A stretch of 64,000 bases of DNA, taken from NCBI GenBank assembly GCA_947089145.1, contig CAMUJH010000011.1:20655-84654 (forward strand). The letters run 5' to 3'. Position 1 is the stretch's first letter. The number at the start of each line of letters is the position of its first letter. Positions 16,194-25,857 of the stretch are shown one piece after another. The position numbers and the translations under genes were made by a program. The notes beneath the pieces were generated by a model that had not been told where the DNA came from, did not search any database, and saw nothing but the letters and a program-made list of their open reading frames with translations. This DNA is from an uncultured Hungatella sp. (GTDB lineage: Bacteria; Bacillota; Clostridia; Lachnospirales; Lachnospiraceae).

Positions 16194-16967
16194 TCACCTG
16201 CAGACAGCTTCCTCCAGTTCCCGCTTTACCCGGGCACAGGCATCGCTGAAAATCCCCGTATCCACAGAATATGACAGATACCGGACTCCTGCCCTGCTCC
16301 ACATCTTCAGCGCCTCTGTACTGTCAGTAAACGTTCCCACCAGAATTCCTTTCGCCTTGGCCTTCTCTGCAGCCTTCTCCATCTGACTGATAACAGAGGG
16401 ATGCCCAATCTGCCCCGGCACTCCCAGACTCTGGGACAGATCATACGGTCCCATAAACAAAATATCAATACCCGGGATCTCCAGAATCTCGTCCAGATTC
16501 CAGATGGCCTCCTGGCCCTCCAGCTGAATAATCACCAGCGACTGATTAGACTCTGCAAAATAGATGTTCCTGTCAAGGGCAGAATAGTGAGCCGCCCTGA
16601 CAAACCGGCAGATCCCCCTTTGCCCCTGAGGATAAAACTTCGCTCTCTCCACCACGGCCTTTGCCTCCCCGGCACTGGAAACCTGAGGCACCTGCACTCC
16701 TGCCGCCCCAATGTCCAGCACCCGGGAAATATCCTCATAATTGCTGACCCGGACAATGGGGAGTATGCCTGCCGCCTGAGCCCCTCGGATATGGTTCTGA
16801 AGGCTCTCCAGGCTGGCCGGCCCATGCTCCATGTCAAGAATCACAAAATCCATCCCTGCATACCCTGCCGCTTCCACAAACGCCGGATCGCAGGTCTTCA
16901 TAAAAGGCCCCACAACACAGCCCTGCCCGATCTTTTTCCGGAATGTCGTTATCAGTTCTCTATTCAT
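16194..16967 (-). CDS. HpcH/HpaI-family aldolase
   Basis: A 257-residue class II pyruvate-type aldolase. FVILDMEHGP near residue 40 and FMGPYDLSQSLG near residue 175 are family signatures; the Glu and Asp in these regions normally bind the divalent metal. Members cleave 4-hydroxy-2-oxo acids or keto-deoxy-aldarates to pyruvate plus an aldehyde. It is the last gene of the Dpp-type operon, 11 bases after the ATP-binding gene. It could process a keto acid made from the imported amino compound; the real substrate is unknown. Confidence 0.85.
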   Translation of the reverse strand: MNRELITTFRKKIGQGCVVGPFMKTCDPAFVEAAGYAGMDFVILDMEHGPASLESLQNHIRGAQAAGILPIVRVSNYEDISRVLDIGAAGVQVPQVSSAGEAKAVVERAKFYPQGQRGICRFVRAAHYSALDRNIYFAESNQSLVIIQLEGQEAIWNLDEILEIPGIDILFMGPYDLSQSLGVPGQIGHPSVISQMEKAAEKAKAKGILVGTFTDSTEALKMWSRAGVRYLSYSVDTGIFSDACARVKRELEEAVCR

Positions 16968-16977
16968 AGGCTTTCCC

Positions 16978-17955
16978 CTATTCGCAAAAATGGCAGGCTA
17001 CCTGATGGCCCGGCGCCGCCATCTTCAGGCCCGGCGCCTGCTCTTGGCAGATATCTTTGCATATAGGACATCTGGGATGAAACACGCAGCCAGACGGCGG
17101 CTTCACCGGGGACGGGATCTCTCCTGACAGGGCCATCCTGCTGCGCGCCTTATCCGGGTTGGGATTGGGGATGGCCGATAACAGGGCCTTTGTATAAAAA
17201 TGCAGGGGATTTTTGTATATTTCCGTCTTATCCGCAATCTCCACCACATGTCCCAGATACATGACGGCAACCCGGTGGCTGATATGACGGACCACGCTTA
17301 AGTCATGGGAGATAAATAAATAGGATAAATGATGGGTTTCCTGCAGCTTCCGCATTAAATTCAATACCTGGGCCCGCACGGATACATCCAGGGCCGATAC
17401 CGGCTCGTCACAGACGATGAGCTCCGGATTCAGGGCCATGGCCCTGGCAATGCCGATTCTCTGGCGCTGTCCCCCTGAAAATTCATGGGGAAACCGTTTC
17501 ATATGGTGTTTTCCCAGCCCCACCTCCCCAAGCAGCTCCTCCACCCTCTCCCGTCGCTCCTCTTTGGTTCCCATATGGTAGATAACGTAAGGCTCCCCTA
17601 CGATCTGCTCCACTGTCATTTTAGGATTCAGGGAGGCATAGGGGTCCTGAAAAACCATCTGCATCTTCTTGCGCATTTCCCGAAGCCTGGCACCCCTCAG
17701 TCCCTGAATCGGCTGGCCCCGGAACAGGATCTCTCCCTCTGTGGCGTCTATGAGACGCAGAATCATCCTTCCCGTTGTGGATTTGCCGCAGCCGCTTTCT
17801 CCAACCAGTCCCAGGGTTTCCCCCTCATACAGATCCAGATTCACCCCGTCCACTGCCTTAACATATCCGGCAGTCCTCTTCAGAATGCCCTTTTTAACGG
17901 GAAAATGCTTTTTCAGATTCCTTACCTCCAAAATCTGCTTCTTGTCTTTATCCAT
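16978..17955 (-). CDS. Peptide-type ABC transporter ATP-binding protein (DppF/OppF-like)
   Basis: A 325-residue ATPase. Walker A GESGCGKST, signature FSGGQRQR and Walker B LIVCDEPVSALD are all intact. The C-terminal Cys-rich segment (CVFHPRCPICKDIC) is the usual Opp/Dpp tail. It overlaps the DppD-like gene by eight bases and works with it as a heterodimer on the permeases encoded upstream. Confidence 0.92.
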   Translation of the reverse strand: MDKDKKQILEVRNLKKHFPVKKGILKRTAGYVKAVDGVNLDLYEGETLGLVGESGCGKSTTGRMILRLIDATEGEILFRGQPIQGLRGARLREMRKKMQMVFQDPYASLNPKMTVEQIVGEPYVIYHMGTKEERRERVEELLGEVGLGKHHMKRFPHEFSGGQRQRIGIARAMALNPELIVCDEPVSALDVSVRAQVLNLMRKLQETHHLSYLFISHDLSVVRHISHRVAVMYLGHVVEIADKTEIYKNPLHFYTKALLSAIPNPNPDKARSRMALSGEIPSPVKPPSGCVFHPRCPICKDICQEQAPGLKMAAPGHQVACHFCE

Positions 17956-18949
17956 CTTCCTTCCCCCATTCTTCTGAGCAGCAGAAACATTTCACCGTAT
18001 GTCCCTCCTGGCCGTAAGTATCCGGCTCCCTCTGCCAGCATATATCTCTGGCATAATCGCACCGGGGCGCAAACCGGCAGCCTTGATGCAGCCGGCTCAG
18101 ATCCGGTACCGTGCCGCGGATAATCGGCAGTTCCCCCTGCTCTTCATCCAGATTGGGCAAAGATTTCAGAAGCCCTCTGGTATAAGGATGCTTTGGCCTG
18201 TAAAACAGCTCCCTCACATCCGTACATTCCACAACAGTGCCCGCGTACATTACCATAACTCTCTGGGCCGTCTCCGCAACAACGCCCAAATCATGGGTAA
18301 TCAGCATCACAGACATTCCCAGCTCGTCTTTCAGCCGGTTAATCAAGTCCAGAATCTGGGCCTGAATCGTCACATCCAGGGCCGTGGTAGGTTCGTCTGC
18401 GATCAAAAGCTTGGGATTGCATGACAATGCCATGGCGATCATGACTCTCTGCCGCATTCCCCCGGATAATTCATGGGGGTACTGATTCATCCTCTCCCGG
18501 GGAGAAGGAATCTCCACCAGCTCTAAAAGCTCTGCAACCCGCCGGTCAAGTTCCTCCCCCTCCATCTTCCTGTGCAGCTTCAGCGCCTCTTTAATCTGAT
18601 TCCCAACCGTAAAAAGAGGGTTCAAAGATGTCATAGGCTCCTGAAAGATCATCGCGATCTCGTTTCCCCGGATTCTGCAGATCTCCTTTTCCGTGCAGTT
18701 TAAAAGATTTTTCCCCTGAAACAAAATTTCTCCGGACAAAATTTTCCCGTTCTGCTTATGTATTAAGCCCAGGATCGACATGGAAGTCACTGACTTTCCG
18801 CAGCCGGACTCGCCTACAATAGCAAGGGTTTCCTTTGGATTTACGTGAAAGCTTACTCCGTCTACAGGCACTACCATGCCGTTATCCGCAGGAAATCCTG
18901 TCCTTAAATTTTTTACCTCAAGCAGATAATTTTTTGACTTGTCTTCCAT
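17948..18949 (-). CDS. Peptide-type ABC transporter ATP-binding protein (DppD/OppD-like)
   Basis: A 333-residue ATPase. Walker A GESGCGKSV, signature LSGGMRQR and Walker [13 protein letters not shown] are intact, with the Cys-containing Opp/Dpp C-terminal region. The start at 18949 is chosen because the AGAGGA site sits seven bases before it; the ATG at 18955 is too close to that site. It sits between the permease and DppF-like genes. Confidence 0.91.
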   Translation of the reverse strand: MEDKSKNYLLEVKNLRTGFPADNGMVVPVDGVSFHVNPKETLAIVGESGCGKSVTSMSILGLIHKQNGKILSGEILFQGKNLLNCTEKEICRIRGNEIAMIFQEPMTSLNPLFTVGNQIKEALKLHRKMEGEELDRRVAELLELVEIPSPRERMNQYPHELSGGMRQRVMIAMALSCNPKLLIADEPTTALDVTIQAQILDLINRLKDELGMSVMLITHDLGVVAETAQRVMVMYAGTVVECTDVRELFYRPKHPYTRGLLKSLPNLDEEQGELPIIRGTVPDLSRLHQGCRFAPRCDYARDICWQREPDTYGQEGHTVKCFCCSEEWGKEDG

Positions 18950-18959
18950 TTTCATTCCT

Positions 18960-19901
18960 CTAATATTCAATCCGGGGATCGATATACACATAGATCAAAT
19001 CCACTAATAAGTTGATAACAATGTAAGATGCCGCTATAAAAAGCACGATTCCCTGAATCAGGGGATAGTCCCGGCGCAGAACCGCATTCATCAGAAGCCT
19101 TCCGATTCCAGGAAGATTAAATACCATCTCAATGGCAATGGCTCCTCCCAGCAGCACGGAAAACGTCATCCCCACAACCGTGACCGTGGGCACCATGGCA
19201 TTTTTCATCACATGCTTCATGACCACTTTGCGGTACAGCACGCCTTTTGCCATGGCGGTTCTCACGTAATCCTGATCCAGAATCTCCAGCACGCTGGACC
19301 GGACCATTCTGGCTATAAATGCGGCCTGGGTAATTCCCAGAGATACCGCCGGCAAAAACAGGGAGCGGATACAGCCTGCAGGGTCTTTAAAAAACGGCAC
19401 ATAGCCTCCTATGGGAAAAATCTGATGGTAAACGGCAAAAACAAGTATCAGGTTCAATGCCAGCCAGAACTCCGGAATGGAAACTCCGAAAACGGAGAAT
19501 ACCATGGCGGCCTGGTCCAGAGCCTTTCCTCTGTTTACGGCGGACAGGATACCCAGGGTCACTCCGATGGATGCCGCGATCACCATGGCAAAGATGGTCA
19601 AAGCCATGGTCACCCCCAAATGCTCTCCTATGGCCTGGGTTACCGGCTGATTCAAAAAAATTGATTCTCCCAGATCCCCCCTCAGCAAATTCGAAAACCA
19701 CTTCCCCATCTGTACCGCTACAGGCTGGTCATACCCCATCTGAGTCCTAAGTTCTGCTATCTGCTCCACTGTGGCGTCCGGCCCAAGCATAAGGCTGGCC
19801 GGATCGCCTGGTGAAAAAAATATCAGCATAAAGACAATGACAGATGGGATCAGCATGGTGGGAATCAATTGCAGCAGGCGTTTCAGTATATATGCTCCCA
19901 T
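18960..19901 (-). CDS. Peptide-type ABC transporter permease (DppB-like)
   Basis: A 313-residue membrane protein with the N-terminal signature MGAYILKRLLQLIPTMLIPS and about six membrane segments. The EAA-loop region that contacts the ATPases is around DYVRTAMAKGVLYRKVV. GGAGG precedes the ATG. Its partner permease (DppC-like) is encoded upstream at 23214, separated by the binding-protein and D-aminoacylase genes, an unusual order. Confidence 0.91.
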   Translation of the reverse strand: MGAYILKRLLQLIPTMLIPSVIVFMLIFFSPGDPASLMLGPDATVEQIAELRTQMGYDQPVAVQMGKWFSNLLRGDLGESIFLNQPVTQAIGEHLGVTMALTIFAMVIAASIGVTLGILSAVNRGKALDQAAMVFSVFGVSIPEFWLALNLILVFAVYHQIFPIGGYVPFFKDPAGCIRSLFLPAVSLGITQAAFIARMVRSSVLEILDQDYVRTAMAKGVLYRKVVMKHVMKNAMVPTVTVVGMTFSVLLGGAIAIEMVFNLPGIGRLLMNAVLRRDYPLIQGIVLFIAASYIVINLLVDLIYVYIDPRIEY

Positions 19902-19924
19902 AAATCATCCTCCATGAATCAGTC

Positions 19925-21586
19925 TTACTTCTCCAGATAACAATTCCAGAAAAAGGTAAACGGGCCTTCATCAAAATTCTTTAAGTTCTTGCTGCGGGTG
20001 GACAGCAGGAAGTAATCCCCGATTTTAATAAACGGCACGTCTCCCCACATCCACTTCTCCTGGAACTCATCCCAGATCGCCTGTCTCTTTTCCGGATCTG
20101 CTTCCGCGTTCAGCTCCACGATCATCCGATCCTTCTCTTCATTCTCCCACCATCCCGGCCAGGTGCCGTCCAGATGAGGCAGTACGCCGGGGTCCGGAGT
20201 GAAAGTCGTGGCTCCGCTGAATATATTGTAGGCCGAAGGATCATTGCGCACCTGGGTAATGGTTGCCCAGTCCACAACCTGGACATCCACATTAAATCCT
20301 GCCTCTTTCATCTGCTGGGATGCGACTACGGCGATCTTGTACATGTACGGATAATCTTTTGTGGTGTACCACACGACAGGTTCCCCATTGTAATCCGTTT
20401 CCGCCAGCAGGGCCTTCGCCTTCTCTATGTCATGCTGGTTGTACATTTCCTTGCCGCCTTCGCTGTACAAAGGCTGTTCCTGGAACATGGCCGAACAGTC
20501 AATCCGGTAAAACAGCTCATTGCCAAAGGCCGCTTTCATGCATTCCTCCATGTCCAGGCAGGCCAGAAGCGCCTGTCTGGCTTTCACGTCTGTGAAGACG
20601 CCTTCTTTTTTGTTCAGAACCATCATAGGCCACCACCAGGGCTTTATTACTACGGGCTCGCTGTTAGGGTCCATTTCAACCAGATCATACATGTCCGTGC
20701 TGATCTGCTCTCCAAAATGATATTCGCCTGTTGACACTCCGTCTTTTCTCACTGCATCCTCTGATACCGGGACAAATGTCAGCTGCTGGAAGTTAGCCGT
20801 CTTTCTGCCGCCATGGCCGCTTGGCTCCTCTTCCCTTGCGCAGTATTCTTCAAACCTTTCCAGTTTCACATACTGGTCCGGCTTGTGTTCTGAAAATTTG
20901 TAAGGGCCTGTCCCGATAATATATTCCTCCGGAATTCCCTTTTCCTCAGCCGCGTCAATGGACTCTTTCGGGTAAATCCCGCCCTGCTGGTTTGGAAACG
21001 CCAGAAGCGTCGTCACCACTACAGAGGGCTCTGTCAGATACAGCTCCACGGTATAAGAATCCGTAACCTCGATTTTATCCAGTATTTTCCCTAATATGGC
21101 TCCGTAGCTGGTCTTCTCCACCCATCTCTTCAGTGACGCCTCCACATCCTCTGAGGTCATTTCCTTTCCGTTGTGGAATTTAACCCCCTGTCTCAGTTTG
21201 ATGGTGTAGTGGGTATTGTCCTCTGATACCGTGGTATCCTGGGCAAGCATTGGCACCGTGTTATAATCCGCGTCAATAGTATACAGTCCCTCAAGAATGT
21301 GGTATCCGATCTCCTGGGTAATAAACGCAGATGTCATATGGACGTCCAGCGTAGCCGGTTCCCCGATAACGGCAACCTTCAATTCCTCCGCCATATTGGC
21401 ATCTGGCACCTCCTGTGCCTGACTTCCCTGTGTCTGTCCTCCTTCTGTCTGGCTTTCTCCTGTCCCCTGGCTTATCTCTGTCACTGTCTGGCTTTCCGGG
21501 GATGTTGTCTTTCCTCCACCGCTGCATCCGCTTACTGACATTGCGATCATGATGGCTGCTAATCCCATAGATAATGCTCGTTTCAT
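19925..21586 (-). CDS. Peptide-type ABC transporter substrate-binding lipoprotein (DppA-like)
   Basis: A 553-residue family 5 extracellular solute-binding protein. It has a signal peptide with lipobox VSGCSGGG. A Ser/Gln/Glu-rich linker of about 45 residues follows, then the binding domain (LKVAVIGEPATLDVHM). The start at 21586 has GAGGAGG upstream. Its placement next to a D-aminoacylase suggests that the ligand is an N-acyl-D-amino acid or D-residue-containing peptide, such as peptidoglycan-derived material. Confidence 0.9.
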   Translation of the reverse strand: MKRALSMGLAAIMIAMSVSGCSGGGKTTSPESQTVTEISQGTGESQTEGGQTQGSQAQEVPDANMAEELKVAVIGEPATLDVHMTSAFITQEIGYHILEGLYTIDADYNTVPMLAQDTTVSEDNTHYTIKLRQGVKFHNGKEMTSEDVEASLKRWVEKTSYGAILGKILDKIEVTDSYTVELYLTEPSVVVTTLLAFPNQQGGIYPKESIDAAEEKGIPEEYIIGTGPYKFSEHKPDQYVKLERFEEYCAREEEPSGHGGRKTANFQQLTFVPVSEDAVRKDGVSTGEYHFGEQISTDMYDLVEMDPNSEPVVIKPWWWPMMVLNKKEGVFTDVKARQALLACLDMEECMKAAFGNELFYRIDCSAMFQEQPLYSEGGKEMYNQHDIEKAKALLAETDYNGEPVVWYTTKDYPYMYKIAVVASQQMKEAGFNVDVQVVDWATITQVRNDPSAYNIFSGATTFTPDPGVLPHLDGTWPGWWENEEKDRMIVELNAEADPEKRQAIWDEFQEKWMWGDVPFIKIGDYFLLSTRSKNLKNFDEGPFTFFWNCYLEK

Positions 21587-21609
21587 ATCGTTCCTCCTCG
21601 TATAATAAA

Positions 21610-23196
21610 TTATCGTTTTCTGATCAGTTTCCCCTGCCCCGCCTTTGATATTCCTCCTTCCTGCCATGCAGTGCAGCCGTTGACTATAACATGTGAGATC
21701 CCTTCCGGAAATTGTCTGGGATCTGTAAAATCCGCTTTATCCCTTATGGTTTCCGGATCAAATATGGTCAGATCCGCAAAGTACCCCTCTTTTAACGCGC
21801 CTCTCGCCTCCAGGCCAAACCGTCTGGCCGGCTGCAGCGTTATCTTATGAATCGCCTGTTCCCAAGTCATCAGTTTCTTCTCCCTGACAAACTCTCTAAG
21901 GAATTTGGGGAAGGTTCCGTATAACCTGGGATGGGGAGCTTTTGCGCCGGGCAGCCCGTCAGAAGCTACGGACACTCCGGGAAACAAAAGGGTCTGTTCC
22001 ATATCCTCCTGGGCAATATGGTTTAAAAGGATGGATACCTCTCCCTGTTCCTCCAAAAACAGATCCATAAAAACTTCCGCTTCCTCCATCTGCCGCTCTT
22101 TTGCTATCTCCTCTATGGATTTTCCCAGCAGCTTTGTATGTTCCTGCGTCCCTACAGAAGAAAGAATTACATTTTCCCATCCGCACAGCAGGCTTAAATT
22201 GTCCTCTTCGCCCCAGCTTTCCTTTAGGCGCCGTGCAATGTCCTTTCGTATTTTTTTGTCAGATAGCTGAGCTAACAAAGCTTTTACGCCGTGCCTTAAA
22301 TACTCCGTAGGGAACAGAATCGCCATGGTGGTGCTTCCCATGGTATAAGGGTACATGTCAAAGGACAAGTCAGCACCTCTTTCCAGAAGGCCCCTCAGCC
22401 ACCCAAGCCTTTTTGCCATGTTCCCCCGGTATTCCTTGCCCACGTTTTTCAGATGGCTGATCTCTACCGGGACCTGGCATTTCAGGGATAAATTTGCTGC
22501 CGCTTCCACCGACTCCAGGAAGCGGTCGGATTCGGACTTCATGTGGATGGCGACAATCCCGCCTTTTGCCCCTGTTTCACTGGCAAGCAGTTCCAGTTCC
22601 CCCTCAGTGGAATAGCAGCCCGGCGCATACATCAGCCCCAGAGACAGTCCCAGCGCCCCGGCTTCCATGGCTTCTGCCACATATTGCCGCTCCCGGTTCA
22701 GCGCCTCCTTAAGCTCCTGCCCTTCCTCTTTTCTGGCTGACATATAGACAGCCCCGTGGGGAACCAGGCAGGCCACATTAACAGCCTTTTCTATGCGTTC
22801 CATGTGATCCAGATATTCTCCAAAGGTTTCAAACATCAGATCCCTGGCCTGGCTGCCTAAGATGGGGGCATTGTAAGCCGCCAGATCCTGTCTGCAGTGT
22901 TGGGCTGCAGGCGCAGAGCCAAAGCCGCAGTTTCCCGCAATCACCGTCGTAATCCCCTGCCGCAGTTTGGGCATATTCATGGGGTCTAAGTCAAATACCA
23001 GGTCATCATGAGTATGGACGTCAATAAATCCCGGGCTGACAATCTTTCCTTCTGCGTCAATGGTTATCTTTCCTTCCCCGGAAATGTTCCCGGCAATTTT
23101 TACAATTCTCTCGCCCGTAACTGCCAGATCGCCATAATATCCTTTTTCCCCTGTTCCGTCTATGAGGAACCCGTTTTTAATCAGTAAATCATACAT
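21610..23196 (-). CDS. N-acyl-D-amino-acid deacylase (D-aminoacylase)
   Basis: A 528-residue amidohydrolase-superfamily protein. The metal-binding HxH type motif is in GFIDVHTHDD at about residues 57-66. Other family features are AGNCGFG, the Lys/His region VEISHLKN and the C-terminal ITLQPARRFGLEARG. D-aminoacylases hydrolyse N-acyl-D-amino acids to a free D-amino acid and a carboxylate in the cytosol. It lies between the two permease genes of the transporter. It could instead act on another N-acyl or dipeptide-like substrate. Confidence 0.87.
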   Translation of the reverse strand: MYDLLIKNGFLIDGTGEKGYYGDLAVTGERIVKIAGNISGEGKITIDAEGKIVSPGFIDVHTHDDLVFDLDPMNMPKLRQGITTVIAGNCGFGSAPAAQHCRQDLAAYNAPILGSQARDLMFETFGEYLDHMERIEKAVNVACLVPHGAVYMSARKEEGQELKEALNRERQYVAEAMEAGALGLSLGLMYAPGCYSTEGELELLASETGAKGGIVAIHMKSESDRFLESVEAAANLSLKCQVPVEISHLKNVGKEYRGNMAKRLGWLRGLLERGADLSFDMYPYTMGSTTMAILFPTEYLRHGVKALLAQLSDKKIRKDIARRLKESWGEEDNLSLLCGWENVILSSVGTQEHTKLLGKSIEEIAKERQMEEAEVFMDLFLEEQGEVSILLNHIAQEDMEQTLLFPGVSVASDGLPGAKAPHPRLYGTFPKFLREFVREKKLMTWEQAIHKITLQPARRFGLEARGALKEGYFADLTIFDPETIRDKADFTDPRQFPEGISHVIVNGCTAWQEGGISKAGQGKLIRKR

Positions 23197-23213
23197 GGTT
23201 TAACCCCTTGCAC

Positions 23214-24041
23214 TTATTTTTTCAGCCGCGGATCAAGAAAGTCCCGCAGTCCGTCTCCAAGCATATTCAGCCCCAGCACTGTAACCATAATGGAAAGTCC
23301 GGGGAACAAGGTAAGCCATGGAGCAATCTGCATGTACACCCGCCCTTCGCTGAGGATGTTCCCCCAGCTTGGAAGCGTTGCCGGAACGCCTACCCCCAGA
23401 AAGCTTAAAGCCGCTTCCCCCAAAATGGCATACGAAAAAATAAAAGATGCCTGAACCACAATGGGAGAAAAGCAGTTGGGAAGGATGTGGCAGAAAAGTA
23501 TCCGAATGTCCATGGCGCCCATGGATCTGGCTGCTTCAATGTACTGGCTCTCCCTGACTGTCAGAATAAAGGATCGCACTACCCGGGCTACCCGGGGCGT
23601 ATAGACAATCCCTAAAGCTACAATCACATTCACCATGCTGGGTCCCATGGCTCCCATCATGGCAATAGCCAGGACAATGCCCGGAAATGCCATCAGCCCG
23701 TCCATGATTCTCATAATAACCGAATCCACTTTCGTATAGTATCCCGCGATCAGGCCGAATATAAGCCCCATTCCCACTGCCGCCACTACAATGAAGAAAG
23801 CTACAATCAGGGAATTCCTCGCTCCGTACAAAACTCTTGAAAACAGATCCCGTCCAAACTCGTCGGTTCCCATAAGGTGCTGGGAAGAAGGCGCCAGCAA
23901 TCGGTTGGCCACATTCATCTCGTCGGGAGTAAACCTGGTAAGCAGTCCGGCGCCCAAAGCTGCGGACAGGATCGCTGTCACCAAAATCAAGCCAATCAAT
24001 GCAGACTTCCGCTTCAAAAACATTTTTTTCAAATGAACCAT
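23214..24041 (-). CDS. Peptide-type ABC transporter permease (DppC-like)
   Basis: About 275 residues. The N-terminal ALIGLILVTAILSAALGAG membrane segment, MGTDEFGRDLFSRVLYGARN and EAARSMGAMDIRILFCHILP (EAA loop) are typical of DppC/OppC. The coding region begins at or next to the stop of the threonine-synthase-like gene. ATG codons at 24047 and 24041 are both possible; the second has GAGG at good spacing. Confidence 0.9.
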   Translation of the reverse strand: MVHLKKMFLKRKSALIGLILVTAILSAALGAGLLTRFTPDEMNVANRLLAPSSQHLMGTDEFGRDLFSRVLYGARNSLIVAFFIVVAAVGMGLIFGLIAGYYTKVDSVIMRIMDGLMAFPGIVLAIAMMGAMGPSMVNVIVALGIVYTPRVARVVRSFILTVRESQYIEAARSMGAMDIRILFCHILPNCFSPIVVQASFIFSYAILGEAALSFLGVGVPATLPSWGNILSEGRVYMQIAPWLTLFPGLSIMVTVLGLNMLGDGLRDFLDPRLKK

Positions 24042-24046
24042 TCCCA

Positions 24047-25273
24047 TCACCTCACTAGCTGGTCTAGCTGGTCCGCACTGTCGATTATCGGCGGCTTCTT
24101 TGGCTGCCGCCCGCTGTATTTAAAACCGTGTCCCGTAGTCAGGCTGACTGTCAGAGCCCCCTTTTTCAAAAGGCCCTGGTTCCAAAGCTTCTTCACTGCG
24201 CCTGCGGATACGGCTCCTGTAGGTTCGCAGTAAAGCCCCAGCTTTGTCTCGATTGCCTCTGATGCTTCCCAAACCTCTTCTTCCTCCAGGGAAACCATTC
24301 TTCCCCCGGTCCTTTTTACGGCTGCCAGAGTCAGTTCTCCGTCCCCTTCATAGCCGATTAGCGGGTCCGAGATCCCTCCTGCCATGGTCTTTATCTGCTT
24401 GTCCCATCCCGTTACCCTGTCCGTGCCGCACGCAAAGGCCTGTGTAATCGGTTCGCAGGCTGTTACCTGGACTCCCACCATGGAGGGAAGACGATGAACC
24501 AGTCCCATTTCCTTCAGCTCTTCATAGCCTTTCAGGATTCCCACCAGCAAAGGCCCGGAACCAATGGGAATAAAAATGTAATCCGGGACCCTTCCGCCTA
24601 ACTGATGATACAGTTCATAAGCCGGCGTTTTATCCCCTTCCACGGTATAGGGATTAATAAAGGTTGAAGTCACATTGGCCCATCCGTAGCGCTCTGCACA
24701 CAGCTTCGCCATGTCAAAAGACCGGCTGTAATTTCCCCTTACGCAGATCACCCTGGCGCCGTAGGACTGGGCCTGAATGACCTTGTTGGGATCAGTAGTG
24801 TCCGGAACAAACACCACGCAGTCCATGCCCGCCCGGGCTGCATATGCGGAAGCAGCCGCAGAGGCATTGCCTGAAGATGCCACTACGATCTTCTCAAATC
24901 CCTTTTCCTTTGCCACCGATACCCCTACGGACGTAGGCCGATCTTTAAAAGAGCCTGTGGGACTAAGCATCTCTGCCTTTACCATCATCTCCAGATCACA
25001 GCCCCATAAGCGGGCCAGCCGTCCGGCTTCCAGCAGCGGAGTGTCTCCCTCTCCCAGAGTCACAATGTTCTTTTTATCCTCCATGGGCAAAAGCCCCCGG
25101 AATTTCCACATTCCTTCAATGCTGTTATCAGGATTTCCAACAGGATTTCGGGAAAATGCCTTTTCGTAATCATATGTGACCTCCAGAATTCCGCCGCAGG
25201 CTTCACAGGAATACCGGTTATCCAAAGGATAAACCGCCCCGCATTTCCTGCAGGTCAGATTCTTTGCATCCAT
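24047..25273 (-). CDS. Threonine synthase-family PLP-dependent lyase
   Basis: A 408-residue fold-type II PLP enzyme. An N-terminal zinc-ribbon-like segment CRKCG...CEACG comes first. The PLP lysine lies in SPTGSFKDRP, and the phosphate loop is around SSGNASAAASAY. The start at 25273 has GGAGG upstream; the preceding MHRMEEI codons are probably untranslated leader. Genuine threonine synthase is usually encoded with homoserine genes, which are absent. Here, next to RidA and a D-aminoacylase, a catabolic ammonia-lyase or replacement reaction is at least as likely. Confidence 0.75.
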   Translation of the reverse strand: MDAKNLTCRKCGAVYPLDNRYSCEACGGILEVTYDYEKAFSRNPVGNPDNSIEGMWKFRGLLPMEDKKNIVTLGEGDTPLLEAGRLARLWGCDLEMMVKAEMLSPTGSFKDRPTSVGVSVAKEKGFEKIVVASSGNASAAASAYAARAGMDCVVFVPDTTDPNKVIQAQSYGARVICVRGNYSRSFDMAKLCAERYGWANVTSTFINPYTVEGDKTPAYELYHQLGGRVPDYIFIPIGSGPLLVGILKGYEELKEMGLVHRLPSMVGVQVTACEPITQAFACGTDRVTGWDKQIKTMAGGISDPLIGYEGDGELTLAAVKRTGGRMVSLEEEEVWEASEAIETKLGLYCEPTGAVSAGAVKKLWNQGLLKKGALTVSLTTGHGFKYSGRQPKKPPIIDSADQLDQLVR

Positions 25274-25314
25274 GATTTCCTCCATTCTGTGCATATTTCA
25301 CAGCTCAAACAGGT
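25271..25314 (-). repeat. 44-bp translation-initiation leader shared with 54965-55008
   Basis: 41 of 44 bases match the leader of the second DppD-like gene. The block contains the start codon, the GGAGG site and an upstream in-frame ATG (MHRMEEI). The coding sequences that follow are unrelated, so the identity is confined to the leader. Confidence 0.7.
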
Positions 25315-25372
25315 CTTTTTCCTTTTTCTCAGACTCAAAAACAGGGTATGCCTGATCCTATGTATCCGCCTG

Positions 25373-25840
25373 TCATTCCTTCAGTTCCAGAAGCAGTTCG
25401 ATCTCTACCGGAATATTCCCCGGAAGCACGTTAACGCCGATGGCTGACCGGGCCGGAAGGCCGGCTTCCTCCCCGAACACGTCCAAAATCAGCTTCGATG
25501 CCCCGTTGGCAACCATTGGCTGCTGGAAAAAATCGTCTGCGCTGTTTACAAAAGCCAGCATCTTTACAACTTTTTTGATCCGGTTTAAGTCTCCTAATGC
25601 AGCGTGCAGGTTCGACAAAAGATTCAGGGCGCATCTGCGGGCCATCTCCTGCCCCTCCTCCAATGACAAGTCTTTCCCCACCCTGCCGGTTTTATCCGAA
25701 AGGCCTTCTATCACGCCTCCTGTCCCGGAGGTATATACCATCTTCTCTCCGTAAAACCTAACCGGCGAATAGATCCCCCCTGCCTGCGTGGGCTTGCCCA
25801 GTTCCAACCCCAGCTCTCTCATTCTTGCATACACATCCAT
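25373..25840 (-). CDS. RidA/YjgF-family enamine/imine deaminase-like protein
   Basis: A 155-residue YjgF-fold protein with a good AGGAGG site. YTSGTGGVIE near residue 36 and the C-terminal RSAIGVNVLPGNIPVEIELL contain the conserved Arg and Glu-type region of the family. RidA proteins hydrolyse reactive enamines such as 2-aminoacrylate released by PLP lyases. Placement directly before a fold-type II PLP enzyme supports a detoxifying role in amino-acid breakdown. It belongs to the longer YjgF subgroup, whose chemistry is less well defined. Confidence 0.85.
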   Translation of the reverse strand: MDVYARMRELGLELGKPTQAGGIYSPVRFYGEKMVYTSGTGGVIEGLSDKTGRVGKDLSLEEGQEMARRCALNLLSNLHAALGDLNRIKKVVKMLAFVNSADDFFQQPMVANGASKLILDVFGEEAGLPARSAIGVNVLPGNIPVEIELLLELKE

Positions 25841-25857
25841 AAGCTTTGCCTCCTTTT

